From CAVRTJ01 sp964507185 (lineage in GTDB: Bacteria; Acidobacteriota; UBA4820; DSQY01), in NCBI GenBank assembly GCA_964507185.1, contig CAZDOY010000010.1, forward strand, positions 21,506-85,505: 64,000 nucleotides of DNA, given 5' to 3'. The notes beneath the pieces are model-generated. The model was not told where the DNA came from. It worked only from the letters and a program-made list of their open reading frames with translations, and did not search any database. A program made the position numbers and the translations under genes. Shown here in pieces: positions 52,851-62,469 of the stretch; the stretch's first letter is position 1; every line of letters starts with the position of its first letter.

Positions 52851-53032
52851 CGGTCAATCTCCTCTCTGCATCGACATCGTTTCAGTCGTTTCCGGCATTC
52901 CAGAACAATTATAATGCAACCAGTCCCGAAAAATTCGGTCCCGGCACCGGAACCGCGACGAGAAGTCGGAAGGCACATGGAGCCTCCTCGCCAGGTCCTC
53001 CCGGTCAAAATGGCATCCCGCCGTCCACGGAT

Positions 53033-54211
53033 TCAGGCGACCGGCTCCTTTTCACCCAGGCGGGCACCGGTTCCCGGGGCCACTGGAGGCACGCGGCACA
53101 GGTCCTGCTCGTCGGGGATGCTCACGTCGAGCGGCAGGGGCAAGACCTTCTTCTCTGTGTACTTGTTCGCCATGAGCCGGACAAATCCCGAATAGCCCAT
53201 GCGGAAACTGATCGTATCTCCAACCCTGAGGCCGGCCGGATCTTCCCCGAGGTTGACCACCGTGATGTCGCTGCTTGCCCCCGCTATCTTGTACTCGGGA
53301 TTGATGGGCGTGAGCCCGCCGATGTCCGTGTCGAGCTGCCCCACCGTTACGAGGGCACGGTAGCCGCGCTGCCCGGGCGTGAATGCCTCTTCCTCGCCGA
53401 CAGGGGTGAACGGCGTCATGTCCGTCGTCTCCCCGAGTGGGATGAGACCCTTCTCCTGGATTTCGATGACCTCGGCCTCCAGGATGGCTCCGTCGTCGCG
53501 AAGGCCCTGGATGGTCCCGCCGTTCACGAGATCCGTCCCGAGCAGTATGGACTCGCCCACCCGGAAGTGGTTGACGCTCCTGGGCAGGCGGCCGTCGAGC
53601 ATGAGAGGAAGCACCGCGCTGGACCCGGCGGAAATAAGCGGCAGGTTGCGGTCGAACTTGAGCTGCAGGAGTTCCCGGTAGAGCACGAGCTGCATGAGCT
53701 GGTCCAAGTTGGGAACGCAGCCGGTCAGGCATCCCAGGTTGGCGCCGATACCTAGCACTTCGATGTTGGACAGGTCGAAGATCTCCTTGTAGAGCTTGAT
53801 GAGCGAGCCGGGCAGAATGCCCTCCCTGAGATCCCCGAGTTCCACCATGATGATGACGTGGTGCGTCCGCGCCTGGCGGGCCGCCTCCTCGTTGACGGCC
53901 TTGATCACCGCGAGTTCCGTATTCAGCGACACGTCGGACAGCTCGACGATCTCGGCTATGGCCGAGCGGTGAGGCGGCCGGAGATACCACGTTTCGACGC
54001 CGGGCAAGACGTTGGAGATCACTTCGAGGTTCGCGAGGCGTGAATCCCCCATGGAAGACACGCCGAGCTGGTGGAGCTGGACGAGGGCCTGCTCATGACC
54101 GCACAGCGCCTTGGTGACCACCGTCAAAGAGGCGCCGTGGCTCCTGACCCAGCCGTTGACCACACCCAGGTTGTGCCGCAGGGCCTGGATGTTGAGGGTT
54201 ATCCTGTTCAC
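53033..54211 (-). CDS. Alanine/ornithine racemase-family PLP enzyme (Orr/YhfX-like)
   Basis: This 392-residue protein has the alanine-racemase N-terminal barrel: NRITLNIQALRHNLGVVNGW, VVTKALCGHEQALVQL with the candidate PLP Lys, SMGDSRLANLEVISN and MVELGDLREGILPGSL. It resembles ornithine racemase and YhfX rather than classic Alr. The C-terminal segment RVGESILLGTDLVNGGTIQG is typical. It could interconvert L- and D-ornithine or another amino acid. The GTG start (54211) overlaps the stop of the GNAT gene, so the two are coupled. Confidence 0.83.
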   Translation of the reverse strand: MNRITLNIQALRHNLGVVNGWVRSHGASLTVVTKALCGHEQALVQLHQLGVSSMGDSRLANLEVISNVLPGVETWYLRPPHRSAIAEIVELSDVSLNTELAVIKAVNEEAARQARTHHVIIMVELGDLREGILPGSLIKLYKEIFDLSNIEVLGIGANLGCLTGCVPNLDQLMQLVLYRELLQLKFDRNLPLISAGSSAVLPLMLDGRLPRSVNHFRVGESILLGTDLVNGGTIQGLRDDGAILEAEVIEIQEKGLIPLGETTDMTPFTPVGEEEAFTPGQRGYRALVTVGQLDTDIGGLTPINPEYKIAGASSDITVVNLGEDPAGLRVGDTISFRMGYSGFVRLMANKYTEKKVLPLPLDVSIPDEQDLCRVPPVAPGTGARLGEKEPVA

Positions 54212-54687
54212 CGGACGAACCTCATTTCGGCGTACTTCGAGGTGAATCCGACCCGCTCGTAAAGGCGCTTGGCGGGATTGTCGTACTCGACGTGCAGCTT
54301 CACGTCGCCCTTGCACCCGGCAATCGCATGCTCGATTATCTGTCGGCCCAGGCCTTTTCCGCGCGAATCCGGGCTGACCGCGACGAAAAGCAGGATATTT
54401 TCCGGTATGTAGCCCGACATTCCCGTCTGGAGCATCACGAGCGAACCCGACAGCCGGCCGTTGACTCTGCCCACCAACACGAAACCGCCCTCACCCGGCT
54501 TCTCGGACAGCGCGTAGTCCAGGCCCTTGTGGATGTCCGGCATGGCATCTTCGTAGGGTTTGAGGCTCTCGTGGAGGAATGTGGCCAATCCGTCTTTGTC
54601 GAGCCAGTCCGGAAACCCGTCGACGTTGTCGATGCGTAGAATTTCCAGTTTCGGAGCCTGAATGTTATCGGCTGCAGTTTCTGCCAT
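54208..54687 (-). CDS. GNAT-family N-acetyltransferase
   Basis: This 159-residue GNAT protein has the acetyl-CoA loop VSPDSRGKGLGRQIIEHA and the C-terminal EYDNPAKRLYERVGFT. The start at 54687 has a GAGGAGG site. Its stop overlaps the GTG of the racemase gene (GTGA). The pair suggests acetylation of a free (D-)amino acid, or a shared cofactor-like product, but the substrate is not visible in the sequence. Confidence 0.85.
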   Translation of the reverse strand: MAETAADNIQAPKLEILRIDNVDGFPDWLDKDGLATFLHESLKPYEDAMPDIHKGLDYALSEKPGEGGFVLVGRVNGRLSGSLVMLQTGMSGYIPENILLFVAVSPDSRGKGLGRQIIEHAIAGCKGDVKLHVEYDNPAKRLYERVGFTSKYAEMRFVR

Positions 54688-54942
54688 GGGAACCTCCTCG
54701 ATAATGCTGCACATTCGTGCAACAGGCAGTGGGTGGAAACACGTCCCGAGTCATCGTCCGTCGCCCTGTTCCAGGGCCTCCCGGTCTGAATGACAGAACT
54801 TCACGGATTGAATCGGATAACGGGCGATGGTTCGAAGCTCTGATTTTCGTAGAAGTAATAATACCATAACGGTGAAATCGAGGCAACTTGGAGGTTTCCG
54901 GGTCCCGAGGCTCGGCCCGGCCGCGCCCATGAACTTCTCCGG

Positions 54943-55539
54943 CTATTCGACGACCGCTCCCGCCGAGACCATTTGCACGAAGGCCCTTTCATCATCGCCG
55001 GGGTGCAGATTTACGGCCCGGCAGCCCTCGCTGAGAACGGTCACCGTGAAGCCGAAGTTCAGAGCGTCCAGCACGGAGAATTTGACGCAGTAGTCCGTGG
55101 TCAGGCCGGCGATGGTGAGAGTTTCTGCGCCACGACTCCGGAGCAGTCTCCTCAGGCCGGTCTCGTGTTTGCCGTCCACGTCCAGGAAGGCGCTGTAGCT
55201 GTCCACCTCCCTCAGCTCGCCTTTCCGGATGACGGGATCGCCCGCCCTCACGTCCAGGTCGGGATGGAACCTCGATCCGTGGGTGTTCTGGACGCAGTGG
55301 TCCGGCCACATGATCTGGTCCATGCCGCCTGCTTTGATGATATCTCCGGGCTCTCTGCCCGGATTGTTGGAGGCGAAGCTCGAGTGGTCCGCCGGGTGCC
55401 AGTCCTGGCTTAAGACGACGAGTTCCCACCGGTCCCTGATGCGGTTGATGAACGGCACGACCTCGTCGCCGCCCCTGACGCCCAAGGCCCCGCCGGGGCA
55501 GAAGTCGTTTTGCACGTCCACGATGATCAAGGCTTCCAT
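54943..55539 (-). CDS. pncA: Nicotinamidase
   Basis: This 198-residue isochorismatase-fold protein begins MEALIIVDVQNDFCPGGAL, has the metal site LSQDWHPADHSSF, VIRKGELREVDSYSAF (catalytic Lys) and GLTTDYCVKFS with the nucleophilic Cys. All parts of the Asp-Lys-Cys triad are there. It converts nicotinamide to nicotinate for NAD salvage. The start has AGGTCTCAG upstream, a modest site. It is monocistronic. Confidence 0.93.
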   Translation of the reverse strand: MEALIIVDVQNDFCPGGALGVRGGDEVVPFINRIRDRWELVVLSQDWHPADHSSFASNNPGREPGDIIKAGGMDQIMWPDHCVQNTHGSRFHPDLDVRAGDPVIRKGELREVDSYSAFLDVDGKHETGLRRLLRSRGAETLTIAGLTTDYCVKFSVLDALNFGFTVTVLSEGCRAVNLHPGDDERAFVQMVSAGAVVE

Positions 55540-55905
55540 CTGAGACCTCCGTCGAGCATCCGGATCGAAAAGCGTCGGATCGCCAACCCCACCAATATTA
55601 CGGCCAACGACAAGCCCGATGCATTATTTCGAAGAGTGCCCCCCGCGCCGCTGGGCACTATATTGTAACCAAGTTGATGATTTCTTTCTCCATGGGCATG
55701 GCGGGACGGCCGGCGGACCGAGCAGTCGGTCGTATCGGCGAAGGGAAAGACGGCGATGATCGAATCAGCGGACGAGAGAGTTCTGTCGATAGCCGCGGTG
55801 AAAATCCGAGTGCAGGAGCGCCGTCATACCTCCGCGCCAGACGACTCACAAGCGATAAACCACCTCAATCCCTGAACGTGCAAAGCCATTGCATAAGGAG
55901 ACCCC
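55540..55905. other. Intergenic gap with one small ORF candidate
   Basis: Between pncA (minus) and the baeRF gene (plus). The ORF at 55756-55875 (39 codons, GAAGGGAAAGACGGCG upstream) is the only coding signal. A likely plus-strand -10 is TTGTAACC-like at 55664. No repeat of the mosaic type is seen. Confidence 0.4.
55756..55875 (+). CDS. Doubtful 39-residue ORF upstream of the baeRF gene
   Basis: It starts MIESADERVLSIAAVKIRVQ and ends INHLNP. GAAGGGAAAG lies 8-14 bp upstream of the ATG, which is a usable ribosome site, and the stop is 30 bp before the next start. No family is recognised; it may be a chance ORF or a short leader peptide. Confidence 0.3.
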   Translation: MIESADERVLSIAAVKIRVQERRHTSAPDDSQAINHLNP

Positions 55906-57063
55906 ATGAGCGTGCTCGACCGCATGGAACTCGAAGTCCTCTTCGCCGAGGCCGGAACCCCTTGCGTCTCCATCTACCTACCGACCCACAGGGCAGGTCC
56001 CGACATCCAACAGGATTCGATACGCTTCAAGAACCTCCTCAGGAAAACGGAAGACCGGCTTCGGACGGGCGGCATGGACAAACCGGCCGTGGACAGGTTG
56101 GCGGCGCCCGCCCGCGCATTGCTGGAAGACCCTTCATTCTGGCGCCATCAGAGCGAAGGTCTCGCCGTCTTTCTCTCCCCGGGGGTGTTCCGCAGCTACA
56201 ACCTCCCACTCGATTTCAAGGAACTCGCCGTCATTTCGCAGCGCTTTCACCTCAAGCCCCTGCTCCCGCTTCTCAGCGGCAACGGCACCTTCTTCATACT
56301 CGCGCTCAGCCAGAACAACGTGCGCCTCTTCGAGGCCGACCGCCTGCGCGCCGCCCAGGTCGAACTGCCGGAGGTGCCCAAAAGCCTGTCCGACGCGCTC
56401 GGCCACGATTGGAAGGAACGCTCGCTCCAGTTCCGCACCCGGGGCGGGCCTGCCAAACGCGGCGGCGCCGGCGAAGCGGCATTCCATGGGCACGGTGCCG
56501 GGGTCGACGACAACAAGGAGGAAATCGCCCGTTTTCTCAAGCTGGTCGACGACGGCGTCCTGGCGCACATCCGGGACCTCCAGGCGCCCATGGTGATCGC
56601 CGCAGTGGACTACGTCATGGCCATCTACAGGGGAATCAGCAGGCACCCGCACCTTCTGGAGACAGGCATCCTGGGCAACCCGGACGGAATCGACGGGACC
56701 AGGCTCCACTCCAAAGCCTGGAAGATCGTCAGCCCCATTTTTCAGGCATCAAAGAAAAAGGCCGCCGACCGGTACATGAAACGTCTCGGAACGGGGCTCG
56801 CGGGGCAGGACCTGAAGGAAATCGTCCTCGCCGCCTGCGACGGCCGCGTCGAGTCCCTCTTCGTGGCGGTAGGGGCCCATCGCTGGGGCCGCATCGAGCC
56901 CAAATCGAGGCGCGTGGACATTAACGAGGACTATGTGGAAGGGGACGAGGACCTCCTCGACGCGGCGGCCATTCAGAGCTTCATCCACGAAAGCACGGTT
57001 TACGCGGTGGAGCCCGTCGAGGTGCCGGGCGGCGGACCGATAGCCGCCGTGTACCGCTACTGA
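55906..57063 (+). CDS. Bacterial archaeo-eukaryotic release factor (baeRF)-family protein
   Basis: This 385-residue protein has the baeRF N-terminal signature CVSIYLPTHRAGPDIQQDSI, then FKNLLRKTEDRL, GLAVFLSPGVFRSYNLP, FFILALSQNNVRLFEADR and the C-terminal release-factor-like core VYAVEPVEVPGGGPIAAVYR. These proteins are related to eRF1/aRF1 and are thought to act on stalled ribosomes. The start is an ATG with AAGGAGACCCC upstream. A basic Gly/His patch at about 180-200 (GGPAKRGGAGEAAFHGHGAG) is unusual. Confidence 0.83.
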   Translation: MSVLDRMELEVLFAEAGTPCVSIYLPTHRAGPDIQQDSIRFKNLLRKTEDRLRTGGMDKPAVDRLAAPARALLEDPSFWRHQSEGLAVFLSPGVFRSYNLPLDFKELAVISQRFHLKPLLPLLSGNGTFFILALSQNNVRLFEADRLRAAQVELPEVPKSLSDALGHDWKERSLQFRTRGGPAKRGGAGEAAFHGHGAGVDDNKEEIARFLKLVDDGVLAHIRDLQAPMVIAAVDYVMAIYRGISRHPHLLETGILGNPDGIDGTRLHSKAWKIVSPIFQASKKKAADRYMKRLGTGLAGQDLKEIVLAACDGRVESLFVAVGAHRWGRIEPKSRRVDINEDYVEGDEDLLDAAAIQSFIHESTVYAVEPVEVPGGGPIAAVYRY

Positions 57064-57081
57064 GAATCGCAGGCCAGGACG

Positions 57082-58491
57082 CTACGCCCGTATCTCATCC
57101 ACGGTTCCACGTCGTGGAAACAGAACCGTGAGAACGACGAAAATCAGCAGAGAGGCGGGCAGGGCAACCAGGATGCTCTCCCTCAGGGGGTTCAAGGAGG
57201 GAAAAACCTCGAAAAACACGGCGGTTCCTCCCCCCGCGACGATGCTCCACAGCGCGGCGGTGGAGGAACCACGTCTGGACACGAGCCCTGCAAGGGTCGG
57301 GACAAAGAGCCCGGACACCATGAACGCGTACGAGAGCAGGATCGCATCGAGGACAGTGGGGACCAGCAGCGCGAGCGACACGGATGCGACCCCCACCAGT
57401 ACGGTCGTCGTGCGGCTGAACCAGAGTACGCGGTTCTCGCCGGCGCCGGGGTTGACGTACTTCTGGTAGACGTCGTTGATGATATTGCCCACCGAGGCCA
57501 GGAGGCAGCTGTCCGCGGTGGACATGATGGCCGCGAAGTAAGCGGCTATCACCAAACCCATAACGCCCACGGGCAGAACATTCCTTATGAGAAGCGGGAG
57601 CCCCATCTCCGCCTCCACGCTCGGGTACATCACCCTCGAGAACATGCCCAGCGTCACGCCGAGGAAGGCCATGACCGGCCACTCGAGCAACCCGGCCAGG
57701 TACCAGGCCCGCCTGGCGGTCTTGAGGTCCCTCGTGGCGTAGATTCGCTGGTACAGCGTCATGCCGACGAACCAGATGGGAACGATCGTGAACATCCACG
57801 TGAAAAACTGTTTCCATGTGATGTTGGTGAGGCTGAAGTGCGCCGCCGGCAAGACCTCTCTGAGATGTACCATGCCCCCTACCTCGAAGTACGCGAAAGG
57901 CAGCGCGAAAAAGGCCAGGCCGATGAGGAGAACGCCCCACTGGAAAGTGTCGGTGTAGATGACGGCCTCCATTCCGCCGAAGGCGGTGTAGAAAATAACG
58001 ACCCCCGCCATTATCATCACGGCAGTTACGAGGTCCACATCGAAGGCCGCCGAACAGAGCTTTCCCCCCGCGAGGATCTGCGCCCCCACGAAGCCCGCAT
58101 ACCCGATGCCGGACACGACCGCGGCGACGAGCCTCGTCTTGCCGTCGTAACGCCATTCGAGAAAATCGGGGTACGTGAGAAACTTCCGCTGGTCGCCGAG
58201 CTTCTTGACCTTTGGAATGAGCAGGACCGATGCGAGCAAGGCGCCGATGAAGCCCGTAAACAGCAGCCACGAACCCGAAAGCCCCATGGCATAGCCCAAT
58301 CCGCCCAGCCCTATGGAGAATCCGCCGCCCACGTCCGTGGCCACGACCGAAAGCCCCACGTGCAGGGCGCCCATCTTACGGTCGCCGACAAAGTACTCGT
58401 CGACCTTGGTCTGCCGCTTGAAGAAGAACGCCCCGATGGCGAATACAACCACCATGTACCCTATGATGATCCCGTAGTCGATCCAGTGCAT
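57082..58491 (-). CDS. Sodium:solute symporter (SSS family)
   Basis: This 469-residue protein has about 13 hydrophobic segments. GYMVVVFAIGAFFFKRQTKV, DVGGGFSIGLGGLGYAMGLS and YAAYFAAIMSTADSCLLASV are the standard SSS motifs; the last carries the Na+ site Ser/Asp region. Specificity (acetate, proline, pantothenate or other) is not readable. It is divergent from the TPR gene at 58834; the shared upstream region holds a palindrome. Confidence 0.9.
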   Translation of the reverse strand: MHWIDYGIIIGYMVVVFAIGAFFFKRQTKVDEYFVGDRKMGALHVGLSVVATDVGGGFSIGLGGLGYAMGLSGSWLLFTGFIGALLASVLLIPKVKKLGDQRKFLTYPDFLEWRYDGKTRLVAAVVSGIGYAGFVGAQILAGGKLCSAAFDVDLVTAVMIMAGVVIFYTAFGGMEAVIYTDTFQWGVLLIGLAFFALPFAYFEVGGMVHLREVLPAAHFSLTNITWKQFFTWMFTIVPIWFVGMTLYQRIYATRDLKTARRAWYLAGLLEWPVMAFLGVTLGMFSRVMYPSVEAEMGLPLLIRNVLPVGVMGLVIAAYFAAIMSTADSCLLASVGNIINDVYQKYVNPGAGENRVLWFSRTTTVLVGVASVSLALLVPTVLDAILLSYAFMVSGLFVPTLAGLVSRRGSSTAALWSIVAGGGTAVFFEVFPSLNPLRESILVALPASLLIFVVLTVLFPRRGTVDEIRA

Positions 58492-58833
58492 GGCGCCCTC
58501 GCAATAAACCGATTAGAGATGCGCTTTCCGCCGTCCGCCGCCTGATGAACCCCCGCCTTTACAGCGGCGGATCGTCCCGTCTCCGTTGACCTTCGAGTGG
58601 GGGCGTGCGCCCGCCCACAGGTGCTGTATCAAAAGGTGTATAATTATTATAGCACTTTTACTGCAAGCGCGCATTCCAGGTGGTCCATTTTCCCGATCCG
58701 GGTGGATAGCTGTTGCGCTCCTCACCGATCTCGTGTACACCTGTCTTCAGCAGATTCGAACGAACAAGTGAGAAGGTGCAGCTACGCAGCGGAGCGAGCG
58801 GCGCGGCCGCGAAACTCCGAAGAGGAGAACAAG
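58492..58833. promoter_or_regulatory. Divergent promoter region with 27-bp imperfect palindrome
   Basis: Between the symporter and TPR genes. TATAAT (58639-58644, plus) and the mirror ATTATA (58646-58651, TATAAT on minus) are the two halves of an AAAGGTGTATAAT-T-ATTATAGCACTTT palindrome (58632-58658, 10 of 13 pairs). It could be a shared operator on two divergent promoters. Nothing else is visible in the gap. Confidence 0.5.
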
Positions 58834-59433
58834 ATGAACAGACTACTGGTATTGCTCGCCGCCGGCCTGCTGACGGCCGCGGCCCTTGCGGCCCCCCAGA
58901 AGCCCGTCGAGAAAGTGATACCTCAGAAGACCCAGGCCAAGAAGGCCGCCTCCCAGAAGATACAGAAAAAAACGAAGCCCAAACCCAGGGTCGATTACAA
59001 GGCTCTCTACAAGGGCAAAAAGGGCGAGGAAGCGGGCAAGGCCCTGCTGGATGCCGCCCTGAAGCAGGCGGGCGACAACTGGGAGAAACTTTCTATCGCC
59101 CGCATTTATTACCTTTCAGGCGACAAGGCCCAGGGAGAAGCCATCATCCAGAAGGTCACCACCGCCGAAGCCGATGCCGACGACTGGCTGCAGATCGGGC
59201 ACATCTACTTTCAGGCCGGAGACTGGGACAAGGCCGAATCCGCCTTCAACAAGGTCCTTCAGAAGCAACCCGACGACACCGACTACCTGATGGACATTGC
59301 GGCTTATTACGTCCTCCACGGCGACCGCGAAAAGGCGGACGCCTTGCTGAACAGGGTCCTCGGCGGCAAGGATGTCGAAAACGGCTACCTGATAAAGGCA
59401 GGCGGCGCCTTCCTCGGCGTGAAGCCGGAATAG
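58834..59433 (+). CDS. Secreted TPR protein
   Basis: This 199-residue protein has a signal peptide (residues 1-20) and a basic Lys/Pro/Gln segment (about 22-55: QKTQAKKAASQKIQKKTKPK). Two to three TPR units follow (about 75-180): WLQIGHIYFQAGDWDKAESA and MDIAAYYVLHGDREKADALL are clear. It should be periplasmic. GAGGAG precedes the ATG. It resembles assembly or chaperone-type TPR proteins; no partner is known. Confidence 0.83.
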   Translation: MNRLLVLLAAGLLTAAALAAPQKPVEKVIPQKTQAKKAASQKIQKKTKPKPRVDYKALYKGKKGEEAGKALLDAALKQAGDNWEKLSIARIYYLSGDKAQGEAIIQKVTTAEADADDWLQIGHIYFQAGDWDKAESAFNKVLQKQPDDTDYLMDIAAYYVLHGDREKADALLNRVLGGKDVENGYLIKAGGAFLGVKPE

Positions 59434-59525
59434 CCCCATCCGAGAGTTGGAGAAACAAGGGGGAACGCCCAGGCGGGTTCTCCTTTTTCTCTCTCCGCCG
59501 CCTTCCGGGGCAGAAGCGAGCCGTT

Positions 59526-60803
59526 TTACCAGGGGACTTCCACGCCGACGGGGCAGTAGTATTCGGCGACCCCCGGCGTTATGAGTTCCGTGGGGCTCAC
59601 CCGAGGCAGATATCCCGCCAGTTTCCCCTCCAGGACGTACGCGCCGGGCTGGACGAAGACGCGCCCCAGTCCGGGAATGCTCTCGGGGTCGGGTCGCAGG
59701 AACGCCTGAACGATGCTGTTCTTCGCACGCAGGGCCTCCTTGACGCGTGATTCCCAGGCGTCCCGGCTGCTGTGGGCGCCTGCCAGCAGTCCCCGCCCCT
59801 CGTAGCTGCGGGCGGGTTTGATCAGGAACTCCTCGCGCCTTTCCAGCAGAAGGTTTTCCATGTCCACCAACCTGCCCCCGTACATGACAGGGCCGCCCAC
59901 GAGGGCGCGCGTCCAGGGTATGCACTCATCGAGATCCGCCTTGAGTTCGGCGGGAAAGAGGTCCGCGTATGAAGGGTCGGAGAGGACCACGAAGAGCGTC
60001 TTGCTCCACGCCGGATCGGTGCAGAATCCTCCCACGAAACACGCGGCGTCCGACAGCCAGGCGTCCAGGAAAGGCCGGATCTCTTCCGACCGAGCAAAGG
60101 CCTCCTCGCTCACGAGCCGCCGGTAGGCGATGTCGATGGGGCCCTGAGACCCGACGAGCCGGCCCGACGACAGGCGAAGTCCCCTCGGATCCTCGATGGA
60201 AACGGGGAATCCCGCATCTCCAATGCCGGCGGCCAGGGCATTCAGTTCGGGAAGCGTTCCGACGGTATCCCAGTCCACGACGGCGATTCGCGGGCGTTCC
60301 ACGCCTTTTTTGTCCCACCGGCGAAAGCAGGCGATGATCGTCGCCAGGAGCCGATCGTCCAGGGAACTCGCCTCCGCCGGCAACCCGGCATGCTCCCTCC
60401 AGAGCGCCGTGAGCGCCGACGAGTAGTGCCACCCGGCCGTGCCGTCCGTGTTGAACTCCATGAACCTCGGCGTCCCGTCCACGATGAAGGCGTCGAGCCG
60501 TCCCAGGGGGATGATCGGCCTGTATCCGGGATCCTTCAGGATGCACCGGGTCTGCAGCGGACCATAGCCGAAGAGAGCCTTAAGCCCTTCGTCGCGGCCG
60601 AACGATTCGGTGACCCGTTCGGCGGCTTTCCAGACCGCGGAGACATACCGCGACATGCTGGAGATGTCGTGTTCAGAAGGCCTGTAAGGGTGATCGACGA
60701 CCCAGAGAGCTTTCTTCCCGTAGCCGACCCCTCGCCGCTTGAGCTCTTCGTCGCTCCAGGGTTTTTCCGGTTCGTTCCCCATGATGCCTCGAGGTATCTG
60801 CAC
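59526..60803 (-). CDS. Circularly permuted ATP-grasp-type protein (glutathionylspermidine-synthase-like)
   Basis: This 425-residue protein has RFMEFNTDGTAGWHYSSAL and FLIKPARSYEGRGLLAG, the pattern of the glutathionylspermidine synthase/cp-ATP-grasp group. VGGFCTDPAWSKTLFVVLSD and VQAFLRPDPESIPGLGRVFV are family-like. It likely makes an amide or peptide bond from an ATP-activated carboxylate. A second in-frame ATG (60782) is an alternative start with GAGG close by. It is monocistronic; its partner is not visible. Confidence 0.72.
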   Translation of the reverse strand: MQIPRGIMGNEPEKPWSDEELKRRGVGYGKKALWVVDHPYRPSEHDISSMSRYVSAVWKAAERVTESFGRDEGLKALFGYGPLQTRCILKDPGYRPIIPLGRLDAFIVDGTPRFMEFNTDGTAGWHYSSALTALWREHAGLPAEASSLDDRLLATIIACFRRWDKKGVERPRIAVVDWDTVGTLPELNALAAGIGDAGFPVSIEDPRGLRLSSGRLVGSQGPIDIAYRRLVSEEAFARSEEIRPFLDAWLSDAACFVGGFCTDPAWSKTLFVVLSDPSYADLFPAELKADLDECIPWTRALVGGPVMYGGRLVDMENLLLERREEFLIKPARSYEGRGLLAGAHSSRDAWESRVKEALRAKNSIVQAFLRPDPESIPGLGRVFVQPGAYVLEGKLAGYLPRVSPTELITPGVAEYYCPVGVEVPW

Positions 60804-61331
60804 GGTTCCGGTCCCCGCGTTTCGGATCCCTTCGCACCATTATCGTGCAGATCAGGTGCCTTTCAATTTCTGCGTCATCCGGCCGGTCGATTCGGGTCAA
60901 GACCGGCCGCGGCAGGTTCTCTACCATAGTCCACGAGGGCCTCCTCGTCAATCGGCGCGGCTACGCCCGATATCCGCGATCGTGCCATCCCCGCTCCGGC
61001 AATATGCGTGGTTCACGAAAAACAAGAAGCGTCACCGCAACGGGGAGGGCACATTCCTTCCACCCCCACGGGTAAAGCCCGCCGGGGTTCCACCCTTGCG
61101 GCTTCCTCGCCCGGCCTGTGCCGGGCTCGGAGGCAGTCCGAATCCCTTAATGGGGTACGAGACACCTTGTCAGCTCTGCGTTTCAGCGCGCCCTGGCCCG
61201 CACGTCGCGGGATCTGGGATTTCTGCCTCGGCAGGCGACTTGCCCATCCGGCGGCCGGCGGCATTCGGCCGGACGCTCGACCTCTTGACCCTTCACCCCA
61301 CTGCTGCACCGACAGGCGCGTGCCCATCCGC
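60804..61331. other. Intergenic gap of about 530 bp, no gene seen
   Basis: Between two minus-strand genes. I looked for ORFs, tRNA and hairpins and found only short GC-rich inverted repeats and no mosaic repeat. It may hold the promoter of the ATP-grasp-like gene and the 3' end of the CoA transferase transcript. Confidence 0.4.
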
Positions 61332-62432
61332 TCACCGCTCTATCCCGAACTCCCGCAACACGGCGTCGGTGTGCTCGCCGAGAGCCGGCGCGGGACCCGG
61401 GACGCCTCCGCCCAGCGAGGGCAGGTAAGGCCTGAGAACGCCCGATGCCCGCCCGCTTTCCGCGCTGTCCCACAGCTCACCGCGCGCCTCCCGGAGGCTG
61501 TTGACGGGCGACAGGGGAAGTCCTCTCTTGTCGGCCTGTTCGAGCCACCAGGCGCTCGGCTTCGCCTCCATCGCCTCGGAGATGCGCCGAACAGCCTCCC
61601 GGCCGGCGGGGCCCGCGTCCAACGCGACGCCGGCCAGGTCGCCCATGTTGAGCATCTCGATGAAGGACTCCCAGAATTTCGGTTCGAGCGCACAGAGCGC
61701 CACCTTACGGCCGTCGCCGCAGGTGTACAGTCCGTATGCCGGGCAGGTTCCCTTGAGCATCGTGTCCCCGAGGCCGCCTCCGCCGGCGGCGGCGTCGGCA
61801 AGCGCCCAGGAGAGAAAGGGATTGGCGGCCACCACGAGGGGCTGGTCGATGAAGCATCCCCTTCCGGACCGATGCCGCCCGAGAAGGGCCGCCAGGATGG
61901 CCGAGGCGGCGAGCATGCCCCCGCTCACGTCCGATAGCGGCACGCCTGGAATCCCGCTTCCCGGAAAGAAATCGAGCAGGCCGGAGAAGGCGGAAAGGTT
62001 GAGATCGTGGCCGATTCTTCCGGCGTTGGGCCCCTTCGTTCCGTAACCCGAGATGGAACAATAGACCAGGTACGGGTTCAGCGCGGCCAGACGCTCGTAA
62101 CCCAGGTCCCAACCGTCCATGGTGCCGGGACGGAAACTCTCCACGAGGACGTCGGCGTGCCTGGAGAGGGCCCTCAGGGCCGCCGCCCCCCCGCCTGTGC
62201 GAAGGTCCAGGCAGACGGACTGGGCGCCCGCGTAGAACGCCGCAAAACCTGCGCCCGTTCCGCTGCCGCTCTCGACGGGCGGCGAGCCGCGAAAGGGGTC
62301 ACCCAGGGCCGGATCTTCGATCTTCAGAATTCGCGCCCCGAGGTCGAGGAACATCCGCGCGAGAACGGCGCCCGGAACCATGCGCGTGACGTCCAGAACG
62401 AGCGTGCCCTGCAACGGTCTCGTCTCCGTCAT
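61332..62432 (-). CDS. CaiB/BaiF-type (family III) CoA transferase, AMACR-like
   Basis: This 366-residue protein has GTLVLDVTRMVPGAVLARMF at the start, ARILKIEDPALGDPFRGSPP, RPGTMDGWDLGYERLAALNP and GRIGHDLNLSAFSGLLDFFP. The Asp of GHDLN is the catalytic residue. It is nearest to alpha-methylacyl-CoA racemase, which epimerises 2-methyl acyl-CoAs and uses the same fold. It follows the acyl-CoA dehydrogenase gene by 37 bp, so they probably share a transcript in branched-chain or sterol-side-chain breakdown. Confidence 0.9.
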   Translation of the reverse strand: MTETRPLQGTLVLDVTRMVPGAVLARMFLDLGARILKIEDPALGDPFRGSPPVESGSGTGAGFAAFYAGAQSVCLDLRTGGGAAALRALSRHADVLVESFRPGTMDGWDLGYERLAALNPYLVYCSISGYGTKGPNAGRIGHDLNLSAFSGLLDFFPGSGIPGVPLSDVSGGMLAASAILAALLGRHRSGRGCFIDQPLVVAANPFLSWALADAAAGGGGLGDTMLKGTCPAYGLYTCGDGRKVALCALEPKFWESFIEMLNMGDLAGVALDAGPAGREAVRRISEAMEAKPSAWWLEQADKRGLPLSPVNSLREARGELWDSAESGRASGVLRPYLPSLGGGVPGPAPALGEHTDAVLREFGIER

Positions 62433-62469
62433 GGCCTGCTGGACCTCCGATCGAAGCGGCGCAGTCCTC

